A DNA stretch of 64,000 nucleotides from Mytilus galloprovincialis (GCF_965363235.1 NC_134845.1:64385261-64449260), one strand, 5' to 3'. Shown: positions 50,346 to 62,620, counted from the first letter of the stretch. The notes: generated from the letters alone by a model not told the origin. Numbers and translations are program-made.

Positions 50346-50539
50346 GCCATAATTAAGAGTAGTAGTGTAATTATTGTTATTTGTGTGAAGTCTGCATTTT
50401 GTATCCTTGTATTTCAAATAATTGACATTGAGCGTTTTGAAATCTAGACAAGAGCTTCGGAAGCGAGAACATTTTTAAAGTTGTTTTCATATTTCATTAA
50501 CTGACTGTATTAGGAGATCAGGCACGTTTAAGAACAAAG

Positions 50540-52290
50540 TATTTATATCAATGTATATTGCAAAGGGCAAGTTGGAACGCCAAAGTACTAGTTAGTACGG
50601 ACCCATTCGAGGAATGCATTTTTGGGGAACATAAAGTTGAAAGCTTTAACGAGATAGGATCTCGGTTAAGTCAGTTGACTTATAGTGTACCAAAAGATTA
50701 TTATGTGTTCAGTGATGCATCTGTAACAGGTTTCGGTGGTTTTGTTACCACTGGTTCAGAGGACGAACCTTTGGAAATGTTTGGTAGTTGGTCAATGGCG
50801 GAACAGGTCGAAAGTTCGACCTGGAGAGAGCTCAAGACTGTAAAAAGATTATTGATAAATTTTGTCAATATCCTCTCTGGTAAGACTATTAGAGTGTTCA
50901 CAGATAATCTGAATATCACACATATACTTAATATTGTTAATATTGGTAGTAGGAAGATGGTTTTGCACAAAAACGCTTTGTTCGTTGATGAATTTTGCAG
51001 AGAGAATGCAATTAAGTTGAGTTTGGTTTAGTTACCAAGAGATTCAAACCAGTATGCAGACACTTTAAGTAAGGTAATAGATTGTGATGACTGGGTACTA
51101 CAATATGAGATTTTTCTGTATCTTAATCACGCTTGGGGTCCACATAACATGACATAGATATGTTCGCGCATGATTACAATGCCAAGAGCAATCATTTTAA
51201 CTCAAAGTTTTGGTGCCCCGGGTCTGCTGGGATAGACTCGTTTACAGTACTATGGGGTGGACATAATAATTTGGTAGTTCCACCACCAAGTTTGATTCCA
51301 AAGGTAATTAATAAGATAAGAATAGAAAAATGCAATGGCACTTTAGTCATCCCGGAATGGACATTGGAACGTTTCATTACTTTACAAGGATACAAATCTT
51401 CACCAGCTCAGCCAGTTCATGTTGAACTGTATTGAACACATTTATTGAACAAAAATGCTGCTTGTCACCCTGTTTCGAACGCAGTGTATGGTATAAAATG
51501 GGCACATGAGATAAATGGTCTATACGATCCTACATCGTAACATCAATTCTTGAAGCATCTACAAGAGTAGCACCAAAAAAGACATAGAAGAAAGATCCGA
51601 TTTCTCCTGAAACTTTAATTGAACTTTGTTATATGTTTAAAAATTCCTTAGATTTACTTGTTATAAGGGATTTGGCAATGATGATTTTGAGTTTTTCAGG
51701 ATTTCTTAGATATGATGAGTCAGTTTGTTACGTTTTTGTGATGTAAAAGTACACAAGTCTCATTTAATTTTGTGTATTGAAAAATGTAAAACAGACCAAT
51801 ATAGGCAAAGTTCCGAAGTCTTGATTACCAAGGGTAATTCATCTGCTTGTCCTTACACAATGTTTCTAAGGCACACTATGTTAGCAGGTTTCAGTGATTC
51901 TTGCCGGCAAAATTTGTATTTGTTTCAGCCTATTTATAGATCTCGTAATACATGCAAGCTTATTACTAAAGATAAAAAGCTAAGTTACACGGCGGCTAGA
52001 GAGTCAATTCTCAAGAAAATTCGAACAATTTGTCCAGAGGGAAACATAGGTCTTCATTCATTCAGATCCGGTGGGGCCACGATGGCGGCTAACGCCGATG
52101 TTAGTAACAGATGCTTAGAGAAACACGATAAATGGAAGTCTGACTCTAGTAAAGACGGTTACATAGTAGATTCCACTAAGAAACGTTTGAAGATATCTAA
52201 GGTATTAGGCCTAAAGATTACCCCTTTCTTTGGTTTTCTATCACGTACGACGGGCTGTCGGCAAATTTGAATTTGTGTTTGAATTTTATT
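50540..52290 (+). mobile_element. Tyrosine-recombinase (DIRS/Ngaro-like) retroelement fossil
   Basis: Two protein parts are recognisable in order: an RNase H-like region (YYVFSDASVTGFGGFV, with VFTDNLNITHIL downstream) and a tyrosine recombinase region with the GLHSFRSGGATMAAN box and a KHDKWKSDSSKDGYI box. This order is typical of DIRS-type elements. The reverse transcriptase part is not seen, and the element is broken by several changes. It sits where the membrane exon of gene D would be expected. Age not estimated beyond clearly decayed. Confidence 0.7.
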
Positions 52291-53495
52291 TCATTTACTG
52301 CCATGTGTACATAGAAGGTGTTGTTGGTGTGCTGTCAATGGCAGAAAAGAGTGTCATTTGTGTGTCTGTCGACTATAGTATAGAGAATACTAATATTTTC
52401 CCGCGTTTCGATCAGTAACCTTTATTCAGTGGGGTTTAAACCCTTTTCGTTTATAAGTGAGTTGTCAGACTGATTGTTCAATTTGATTTTACACTTTTTC
52501 AAAAGTGGGGCGAGTCGGTAAACCAGAGTGGGGCGATTTTTTTTTATAAGGTGGCGATATTGTGTAGGCCGATTGGCCAGTGGAGCAAGTTGACATTGTT
52601 TGTTATCTACTCATCGTGTTCGGGGGTCATAAAGGGTATACATCACATAGTAATATATAAAGTATATTGCAATGGTTGTGTGGCGTTCTAAACTAGATTT
52701 TATGAATTGTAAATGTTTTTTCGTCTTATCTAAAACAGCTGGGATGTAAATAATTATTCCACTCGGACTTAGTGTGTCAGTGTTAGATCACCCACTGGAC
52801 TCCGACCATCGGGGTGATCTTACACTGACACACCGCGTCCTCGTGGGATAACTATTGAAAAAAATACCAAATGGGACAACGTTTTAGAAGGCAAATGTTT
52901 TATAATATGCTTTATTTATAAATAAAACAGAAAATCAGGGAGAACTTTTTTATATAATCTATCATATGTGACAATTGGAAACTTGTTACCTTGATTTGTA
53001 TATTCGTTAAGGAAACAACAGTGGACAACATGATTTTTTTGTGTTACATTACATTTTTTTTTTATATTGTAGCTATAAGGAGTGCTAAATTGCAATAGTT
53101 GGTGCATTATATACTTTCGTTAATACTAAAATTCCAAAAAGAAAATTGAACTAAAAAATACCGGTGAACGTTGGAGCCAGGAAGTTTTTTTTTTAAACTG
53201 TCTCATATATGACCTTTTTGAAAGCTACAACTTCTTCCATAGTTCGAATTGACCTAAGTAATTTCATTTTTTTTTAAATATTTACATAAATTTTAATAAA
53301 AGATATCTTTGCACTCAAACTATTAAATTGGTATCTTCAGATAACATTAATCGCTTATTAATAAATGTCTATATCGCAATTTGTTTTTTACAAATATTTC
53401 CTTGTCAAAACAACTTTTTATATATAATAAATTTGTTCAATTCGGCATGCATTATGTGCTTTATTCTTACGTTTTCTTTTTTTGTATTGGTATAG
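52291..53495. other. Region before gene C
   Basis: Contains a palindromic MITE (52752-52853) and sequence similar to the region before gene A from about 53200. No signal-peptide exon was found. Confidence 0.45.
52752..52853. mobile_element. Palindromic MITE-like element
   Basis: Imperfect arms of about 42 bp: the left holds gtgtgtcagtgttagatcac, the right gtgatcttacactgacacac, with an 18-bp centre. Confidence 0.6.
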
Positions 53496-56400
53496 ATTAT
53501 TGTAGAGGATTTAATTGTAGAAGGATAACGACCAATGGGTAAGAATATTTTATAAACTAATATAATATTATGAATACTTTGTCAGCTAATTGTTGTAGAT
53601 ATACGGCATATAGAGGTAAACTTAATACTACCTTTCTACTTATTTTTATTTTCAGTTCAATATTACAGAGTTGTTGTTATGGTTCCGAGCTCAGGGACGG
53701 GCGCTGTGTTGGTAAGATGATATATATTGCATAATCACCACAGTATGAGACCAAGAACGATGTGTGTGTGTGTGTGTGCGTGTGTGTGAGAGAGAGTTTA
53801 GATTAATCCAGAAAAGTAATCAATATTTATACATAGCTAATTAAGAACTGCAAAATTATCAAGCACCCAAAATAATAACCACAATTTATATTTACTATCG
53901 TATCAATCTGTATTTATACTTATTTGTACAAGTTATCAAGAAGTACGATTTAACTCGTGGAATCCATAAATATTATAAATGATGTCGAAAGTAAAGCAGA
54001 GAATATCAATAGAAATTTCTGAACAAACGAAAACTGTGTGAAATTTATCACCATTAGAACTAGAGAAAGATGTTTTAAAATAATGTAGAATAATAATTAT
54101 GAAAATTGGAAAATCTTTGAAACAACTTGAAGAGGGGTGAAATATACCAGAGGGACAGTAAAACTCATAGATCGAAAATAAACTGACAACGCCATAGCTA
54201 AAAATGAAAAAGACAAACAGATACATTATAGTACACATGACACAACATAGAAAACTAAAGACTAAGCAACACGAACCAAACCAAAAACTCGGGGTGATCT
54301 TAGGTTCTCCGGGAGGGTAAGCAGATCCTACTCCTCATGTGGCACCCGTCGTATTAAAGAATTACGATTAAGAGAGATTCGGAAAATTATATCCTTCTTT
54401 TAGATGAAGCAAATATATTTACGGTTTGAATATTTGGTTACCTCAAGTATTCTATACATATATTGAAATTTATTCTAGAATGTGAAATTGGTTTTTATTC
54501 GAAAGGCGGTAGACCTTGTTACAGATGTCCAGAACCTTATTATGGATACAGATGTGGACAAAAATGTGCATGCAGAACTACTGAAAGGTTTGTCTATATT
54601 ATTTGTGTCTTCCGCTGAATCAACGAAGGACATGTACTACATGTATAACATATAATGTCTCTAACTTGACAGTCTGAATATCGTTTGTCAAACTACGCAT
54701 AATATGAACTATGCGATGAACATCACTATATGTTTCGTATTCGAAATAACCATAACGCTTTTTTTCTTACCTCTTATCTTTGGACTAATTTGTGAGAGGT
54801 TCTTTCACAAGATAGTTGTCATTAAGTCTTGACCTTAGATTTCTTTACTAAGGTTTCTTTAATAGTTTGTTTCTTTTTGGTGAAAATAAGATTAAAACTT
54901 TTTGAGTTACGGCACTTTGTAACTAAAACAGGGCGGTGCTTTTTTCACATGTCGCACTGTATCTCAAAAACGTTTTTTGATTATTGCTTAAAACTTTACA
55001 CACTTCTTAATTGTATTAATTTTAAGATCTGTATACTTTTTGGTGATGATTCAAAATTTATTTTTGAGTTATTGAGTATTTTATAAAAAAGGGGGAGGTT
55101 TTGTTTTTACATGTCGCGCCGTATCTCAAAAATGACTTCCGATTATTGCTTTAAACTTTACACACTTCTTTGTTATATTATTCTCAAGATCTGTATACTT
55201 TTTGGTGATGATTCAAAATTTTATTTTTGAACTATTGAGTATTTTGTAAAAAAGGGGGAGGGTTTTTTTTTTACATGTCGCGCCGTATCTCAAAAATGAC
55301 TTCCGATTATTGCTTTAAACTTTACACACTTCTTTGTTATATTATTCTCAAGATCTGTATACTTTTTGGTGATGATTCAAAATTTTATTTTTGAACTATT
55401 GAGTATTTTGTAAAAAAGGGGGAGGGTTTTTTTTTTACATGTCGCGCCGTATCTCAAAAACAATTTATGATTATTGCTGTAAACTTTACACACTTCTTTG
55501 TTATATTAATCTAAAGATCTGTATACTTTTTGGTTTTGATTCAAAGTTTTATTTTAGTGATATTTAGTTTTTTGTAAAAAAAAAGAAAAGAGGTGGGGGG
55601 GGGGCAGGGGGGGGGGGGTTTCACATGTCCCGCCGTATCTCAAAAACAATATATGGTTATTGCTTAAAACTATCTCAGAAACTATTTATGATTATTGCAT
55701 TAAATTTCCACACCAGACGTCGGGCGTATCATACGCTCATGGCGCAGCTGTTTATTTATTATTTATAACAACAAAAAATAGCACTGCCAACATCTATAGT
55801 AGTGAATTTACAGTCATCAACTTAGAACTAGTCTCTTCAATATATATACCCCAAGGTTGACCATGAACTTGAAGTATGGTTACAACTGGTCGTCCTCCGA
55901 CCGGCAGTTAAACTTTCGCCAAAGTGGGGCGTCCCCTGTTTGGATGTGAGAGATGTACAAATTTGAAGCCACGTCCGGTCCGAATGGGGACGTTAAATCC
56001 AATGCCTCGTAAAGAGAGTGCCATGCTCTTTGCACGTTAAGACCCGTTGCAACAACTTTTTAAGGCGTGTGGTGGTGACCTGTTACATGGCTAGATTTCT
56101 GTTCCTATCCAATATACCTTCATTCCCGTGGCAGTCTAAATTTCTCCGACCTTAATCTCGGAAGCCTCTATTACAAAACCTACATGTTGTATAAACCGTT
56201 TATTTGTTTATTTTTTCAGATGCGACCATGAAGTAGGATGTGTCCAGGTATTTATTAGCACAGAAGCTGTCTTACCAGATGATCATACTGAAGGTATTAA
56301 TGCTTATGTTCATTTTGTTCTCCAACTACAGTCCTGCCCAAAGCATAATCCTTCAACGCATAAGCATGTCCATTATTAAAATCGAGCTTTATATGTATAA

Positions 56401-58451
56401 AGTAAAATCACAAAAATACTGAACTTAGAGGAAAATCAATTCGGAAAGTCCATAATGACATGGCAAAATCAAAATACAAAACGCATCAAAAACGAATGGA
56501 CAAATTATGATCCTTCATATTTTGAATTTGGAAAGAGAATCAAAGAAAGTATTCAACTTTATAAGTATATAGTAGACACCTACGAATAGTTACGTTCTTT
56601 AAAGTAGGTCGTCTACAAAAGACGCGTATTTCGTTTTCACAAGACGCGTACTTCGTCTACACAAGATGAGTGTTTCGTCTGCATGCTCGATCAAAACAGT
56701 TGGAAGGCTAATTAAATAGGAAATTATAGAGCATTTGCAAAACAGATCCCCCTCAAAAATTCTTAGTAATACAAAGAATGGGATTTCAGTGTTTTTATTT
56801 TTCATAACTGTTATAGTTTTGTACATTATGTTACAGTCAAGCTAAATTCAACGAGCAAAATGTATTTGTACTTAAACCCAATTGTGACATTTTACTTGGT
56901 ATAGATCCGCGTTACGAGCATTATTATTAGATTCTACATAAGAAAATACCTGTACCAAGTCACGAATATGACAGTTGCTATCCGTTCGTTTGATGTGTTT
57001 GAGCTTGTAATTTTGCCATTTGATTAGGGACTATCCGTTTCCTCGGAGTTTAGTTTTTTTTTATTTTACTTTTATGCATAACAGAGTTGGCATCTGTTTT
57101 CGTTCTTATCGGTATCATGAGATCCCCAAGTTTTTGTTTTTATCATGATTTATTTTCGTTATGGATACCTACAAAATGATAAGCGGTAATACAATTAATG
57201 ACAGAATGCGTAATATGCTCAGTTTTTGCGTAATTTATATGTCTATATTGTCCAAAATATGTCTGCGTCTTCAGGACACGAACAATTAAACAATATATAT
57301 TCTGAGAGACTGCCAAACATGAGATTTTGCTGGTAGGAATATACATTTGGCATCTATAGGTATATAAACCCTCAGTGTGGAACTGCAAACTCTTGTTTTA
57401 AAATGCAATAACTGGGATGTTACCTTTCACATAGCATCGGATTAACATTCCAATTCCGACCGGATTCGGATGCGTATCTATAATTCCCTTTTTTGTACAT
57501 AACATGGTTGTTCTGATACATCATCGTTTTTAACATTCCTTTTGATGGGTTGAAGTTACTTATTTGCTTAGTATCAATTCGCAATTGATGCTACGAAAAA
57601 GTATGCGAAAGCACAGACAACGTATGTCTGATTTTAAATGTATGAATTAATGTTGCTTTCTGTTAGTTTCAATAGAATGATGATATCAAACGCGTCGCCA
57701 GTAAACCTAATATGCAACAATCAAATCACAAATTGATGCCGTCGGAGCTTACAATTCAATACAGTGATCTCCCAAGTGATGGGTTACTTCTTTCTGACTG
57801 TTACTTAATTAAGTACCTCCTGAATTTTAAAATGTGCTGAATGTTATTATAGGAACAGAAGTTTTATAAAGGATGCCACCGACTTGTAATGAAAATCTTA
57901 ACAACCCCAAAATATGATTTCTTCTGGAAATCTGTTATCTGTATTTATTCTTCTTATAAATGTATACATGTGTAAAGAACAAACCAAGTGCTTCACAAAT
58001 AAAGCAGGAATCTCATGTGCAAGCAAATACATTTTTTCCATATATTTCTTTAATACCGACTACTGACTGTAAGTCATATGATTTTTGAAAACTTATTATT
58101 TAGTCATATCGTTAGAAAGCCATGAAAAAACGTGCCTTTTAGTTTTACAGTATCAATATATTTCTAAAATTAAATAATAAACATACATCTTTTTTAATAT
58201 TCTCATAAAAAATATTCATTTACTCTGTAGTATATTTACATCTTTTGATAGGTACTGATGTTATGCCACTATCGCTACTTCACATCGTAAACATCAGCAT
58301 TGTTTCGATATTATTTCTGCTACTTGTATGTGTCTCTCTTATGTATGTTTGTTGGAAATATGAAATATCTTGCAAGAAAAGAGAAAGAAGAACAGTTCAA
58401 TCTAGCACAAATCATACCAATAGATCAAGGAGAGGCTCACGAGTACGTTGA
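53496..58451 (+). CDS. Gene C: duplicate of gene A with truncated tail
   Basis: Exons, in frame: 53496-53538, 53656-53711, 54479-54587, 56220-56293, 58252-58451. The ectodomain reads [43 protein letters not shown] and [19 protein letters not shown]. From the GT repeat at 53760 onward the DNA is nearly identical to gene A; the first two exons are not. The helix [20 protein letters not shown] and basic KKRERR are intact. Relative to gene A, 17 bp are missing at about 58426/58427, between two short atc repeats. The frame then reads [10 protein letters not shown] and stops at 58449-58451, so YVEI and DGYLNPYHALK are lost. The old tail frame persists, untranslated, to 58620. The product would be a membrane receptor without signalling motifs, or the copy may be decaying. 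Signal-peptide exon not found; gene D exons may lie upstream in the same transcript. Confidence 0.7.
53760..53790 (+). repeat. (GT)n/(GA)n microsatellite in gene C intron
   Basis: Counterpart of 13339-13365 and the left edge of the near-identical block. Confidence 0.85.
54120..54360 (-). mobile_element. Penelope-like tail fragment in gene C intron
   Basis: Same fragment and position as 13690-13935 in gene A. Confidence 0.65.
54890..55690 (+). repeat. Tandem array, unit about 164 bp, gene C intron
   Basis: Markers gatctgtatactttttggt at 55026, 55188, 55352 and 55516. Units in the 55100-55430 interval are almost identical to each other, indicating a recent unit duplication after the split from gene A. 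A G-rich stretch lies at 55600-55620. Confidence 0.75.
56600..56690 (+). repeat. Minisatellite, 22-bp unit, contracted copy
   Basis: About three units, against around eight in gene A. The contraction also removes about 280 bp of neighbouring intron. Confidence 0.65.
56940..57075 (+). repeat. Dispersed tail repeat fragment
   Basis: Counterpart of 17080-17225 in gene A. Confidence 0.5.
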
Positions 58452-59149
58452 AATAGATGATGGAAGATTGAATAGGGGATCCTCAATATATTGTATTCAT
58501 CGCACGAGAAACAGTGGAAATTCGACTAGGGGTAGCGGCATTTGTGGAGTAGAGAGTGACGGATACCTGAATCCCTATCATGCGCTTAAATCAAATGAAA
58601 TCGAGATGGAGTATGCATAATGTCCTGAGCAATCATGCACATGAACCAGTCTCATACAAACACAGGAGAACACAGTTTACTTCCAACTTTATAGATAAAG
58701 ATAAAGTTTTTTTACTCTTATTTTTCCATAATTATGTCTGTTATCTGTTATTTTTTTATAACAAACTCATGTAAGCAGTTTAGTTTGCTTATGCTGTAAA
58801 GTTTGTTTTCAACATTGCGTCTTTCTGTACTGTTACTACGTTGGTGTTTGAAAGGTTCTAAAAAATATAGTATATGCTATTGTTTGCAGAACGGCAAAAT
58901 TTTAGTTAGGATGTTTAAGATTATGCACATATCTTAACTATACCATACACATTTTCCTATAACAATGAGAAAGACATCATATATTCGAGTTGTACATAGT
59001 AAACAAGGTTTTTATGGTGATTTTGTATGTTGCTACTTTTGCAATATTGGTCGACATCATAATGATCTGTTCTAAGTGCATTTAGAATTGGTCTAATTGT
59101 TAATAGCATGATTGTCAATAAACTCATCATAGACATCAGGACTAAATTT

Positions 59150-59235
59150 TGTATATACGCCAGACGCGCGTGTAGTCTACAAAAGACTCATCAGTGACGC
59201 TCGAATCCAAAAAAGTTAAAAAGGCCAAATAATTG
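59150..59235 (+). repeat. GACGCGCG-type dispersed repeat
   Basis: Counterpart of 19235-19335 after gene A, with tatatacgccagacgcgcg. Confidence 0.6.
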
Positions 59236-59337
59236 TTTGTATAAAACATGAATTGGTAAAATTGGCTTTTCCCTAAAAAATAAAGGTAGTAGAATCCAAA
59301 TTATTAATATAAATAATAAAATTGTTTTATATTCCCT

Positions 59338-59612
59338 AGAGGTTGCACTTTGTAAATACAGCTGTTTCTCAAAACACGCCTCTTTTGGGAAGTAATTGAA
59401 TATTCATAGAAAATTGATTTTGTTTACATACTGGTTCCCAGTTATGCTCTCTGTGTTCCATATCGCAGAGACAGAACTTGGGAATGTTACCAGTAAATAA
59501 ACACGTGCATATTGTTTACATTGAAATCTGTGGTAACCTTTCATTCGAGGTAGGGGTAGTTAAGAAAATTAGTGTAAGTTTAAACTCTGAGAATTTCAGG
59601 GTATATAAACGT
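59338..59612 (+). repeat. Relocated duplicated block
   Basis: Nearly identical to 21411-21680 (shared aaatacagctgtttctcaaa and actggttcccagttatgctc), but here it directly follows the gene's 3' flank, whereas after gene A it is about 2 kb further on. Confidence 0.65.
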
Positions 59613-60595
59613 TGAAAATATGCCGCACAGCCCTATATTTTGACCTTTGAAAAAAAATGTGGTGCATATGAATTTTCAATGCTAGGATAAGATTTTTTTC
59701 AAAACTTCATAGTAAAAGTGGTACAGTTTTAGCCGTAAAAGGAGTTCCTATGGGAAATTGCATTGTCAATATTTACAGAAATGCAACCTTAAGCCCTATG
59801 TTTACAAGGAAGAATATACATCCGGTCCAATGGTACAAATAAGTTTATCTTTGATCGCTGACTTTGTTGCATTATAATGCGTTGTTTTTGTTTTGTTTAA
59901 CAATGACAAATGACCTTAAGTTATTGTACTTTGTCCAGGAAAATAAAAATCTATGGAGTATATATTGAAATTGTACAATTTTTTGAAACAATTAAACGAT
60001 AACTAACATAATTTGTCTCAAATTTAGCAAAAAAATGTTAGATATTTAAATGGCTTTTGCACTCGAATTCTATGTAAATTAAAATAAACACCCACTTGTA
60101 ATCTCAAAAAAACATATCGATCAATGCAAACACGATTCGTAAAACCATAAGCACAATGCTAATCTAATTTTAAAAATGAAGAGGGAGAGAAAAAAAAACG
60201 CGACACAATATAATGTATACTTAATGAAATTTGAACGCAGTAAAATGTTTTTTTGTATTCATGTGAGCCCTATATTTACAAGGCAGAATATACATCCGGT
60301 CTAAGGTTCAAATATGCTAATCTTTGATTGCTGACTTTGTTGCATTATAATGCGTTGATTTTTCTGTTTGACAATAACAAATGACCTTTAGTTATTGTAC
60401 TTAAATAATTAACGTTAAAAGCTTTACACCACTGTCCCTGGTTAGGGTGAGGGTTGGGATCACACTAACATATTTAACCCCGCCGCATTCTGTATGTATG
60501 TGCCTGTCCGAAGTCAGGAGCCTGCAGTTCAATGATTGTCGTTTGATGTGTTCTATTAGTTGTTAGTGACTTTGAATTATGTGTCAGTACTCTCA
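59613..60595 (+). other. Downstream flank of gene C
   Basis: Two copies of the aagaatatacatccggt block (about 59811 and 60285) and an R1 fragment (60400-60545, reverse). Confidence 0.5.
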
Positions 60596-60599
60596 GATC

Positions 60600-61075
60600 T
60601 GTAATTGTTTTTTTGTTGTTGTTGGAATATACAAGTACACAACCAAGTCCACTCTGTGTTGTATCTCTTTTTGTATCCATCTGATGAGCTAAGCCTTTTT
60701 CAACGAATTTTTATAGCTCGTTCTTATGTTGTACTGTAACATCACTGTCCCATGTTAGGGGATGGTTAAGATCCCGCTAACGTGTTACTCCTGCCACATT
60801 CTATATATATGTGCCTTTCCCAAGTCAGGAGCCTGTAATGCAGTGGTTGTCGTTTGTTTATGTATTACATATTTTTTTGCGTTAATTTTTGTATATAAAT
60901 TAGGCCGTTAGTTTTTTCCTTTGAATTGTTTTACATCGTCATTTCGGGACATTTCATAGCTGACTATGCGGTATGGGCTTTGTTCATTGTTTTAAGTTTA
61001 CCTATAGTTGTTAATGTCTGTGTCACTTGAACTCTTTTGGAGAGTTGGCAATCATACCACATCTTTTTTTTTTAT
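60600..61075 (-). repeat. Interspersed repeat R1, longest copy
   Basis: Reverse orientation, running from a tatctctttttgtatccatc block to ggcaatcataccacatcttt, longer at one end than the other copies. Confidence 0.65.
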
Positions 61076-61429
61076 ATATAAACATAGATTTCAAATGAAT
61101 GATGCATTTTTATCAAACGGGAAGTGACATGGTTAAACTTGGCTTATCTCCTATTTACAAGGATAAATTTTATTATAACAAATCCATCATATTTATATTT
61201 TGTAACTTATTGTTGCATGTACATCGAGATATGAAATTTAAAATCCGCGAGGGTCCATGATTGGTCTAATCAAAAAGGTATATAATATTTCTATTTCTAT
61301 GCGGAATACGTCTGATACCTAAATTTTGTATTATTTATGTCGCCTGCGTTGTTATTTATCCATTCGTTTGATGTGTTTAAGCTTTTGATTTTGCCATTTG
61401 ATTATGACATATCTAGAAATTAACTATGA

Positions 61430-61770
61430 GGGTCTGTTGAAAACAATAAGATTACGACATAACAGATGATTTAAAATTCCCAATTATGACCTTTTTATTT
61501 TTAATCAAGAGTTCCAAATGGTGAAGTTGAAATCATCACATCGTAAATTTTACGGGCGCCATCCCGATTTGTTGACCGTTATGAAATATCAGTTATACAG
61601 ATGATATCATATATGTTCCTTATATCGTAACAACAAACCCGTTCCCGTTTTACGAATGTGACCTACCGAATCAGGCTATTTACCGGCTTTGTAATAACTG
61701 AGTAACACGACGGATGCAACATGTGAGACCGGATCTGCTTACCTCAGTTTAAAATGGAGTTCGTGTTGTT
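61430..61770 (+). mobile_element. Penelope-like retroelement fossil
   Basis: Carries the segment around gttccaaatggtgaagttga and the untranslated tail with gagtaacacgacgg. Decayed and partial. Associated tail repeat at about 61795-62035. Confidence 0.55.
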
Positions 61771-62479
61771 GTTGTACCGCTATTTGTGACATTTTGTTCA
61801 CGCATCGTTGTTAATATAAAGGAATTTGATGTGGATGTCGTACAAGTGAAAGGTTTTATTAGTGCTATAAACCAGGTTTAATCCACCATTTTCTACATTT
61901 AAAAATGCCTGTACAAAGTCATGAATATGACAGTTGTTGTCCATTGGTTTGATGTGTTTTATCATTTGATTTGGGACTTTCCGTTTTGAATTTTCCTCGG
62001 AGTTTAGTTTTTTTGTTAATTTACTTTTTACATGAAAGATTTCCGTCACAAATATTTTCAATAAGACTAAACTCCATATTTAGTCATACAGTTGGCTGTG
62101 AGTTCAAACGTGTGAATGCTTTTAAGATATTTCAGATACCTAATTATTTCTTTTTTCGGTACTTTGAATATCGATATAGGTTATACTCAGCACGACAGGA
62201 CGATATTTTAATGGTATTGGTGCTTGTATTATAATGTATTAAATTGTGTTGTTCCTCAGTCTATTGTTTTCTATCGATTTTCTTGTTTTGTCATGGAATC
62301 GTAAGCTTGTTTTTGACAGGTGCCTTTGACATTTTTCACTTCTCTTGTAAGATATTATACTTAAACTTCCATTTCACTTCTACTGTTTTGTATCATAATA
62401 ACAGATTGCGATCATGTAATTCGACCAAGACATATAGAGATGTATAGACTTGCATATGAGTAGGAATATCATAGAAGTA

Positions 62480-62620
62480 CTTTGGTCTGCACGAAAAAAG
62501 AATGTATTTAACCCCGCCACATTCTTTATGTGTGTGCCTGTCCAAAGTCAGGAGCCTGTAATGCAGTGGTTGTCGTTTGTTGATGTGTTACATTTTTGTT
62601 TTTCGTTCATATTTTGTAAC
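62480..62620 (-). repeat. Interspersed repeat R1 fragment
   Basis: Contains ccccgccacattctttatg and caaagtcaggagcctgtaat. Confidence 0.6.

Noticed and set aside
58300-58620. 106-codon open frame keeping the old tail of gene C
   Set aside because: It begins with an internal ATG in the wrong frame of the membrane exon and would lack helix and ectodomain. It marks the lost tail, not a gene.
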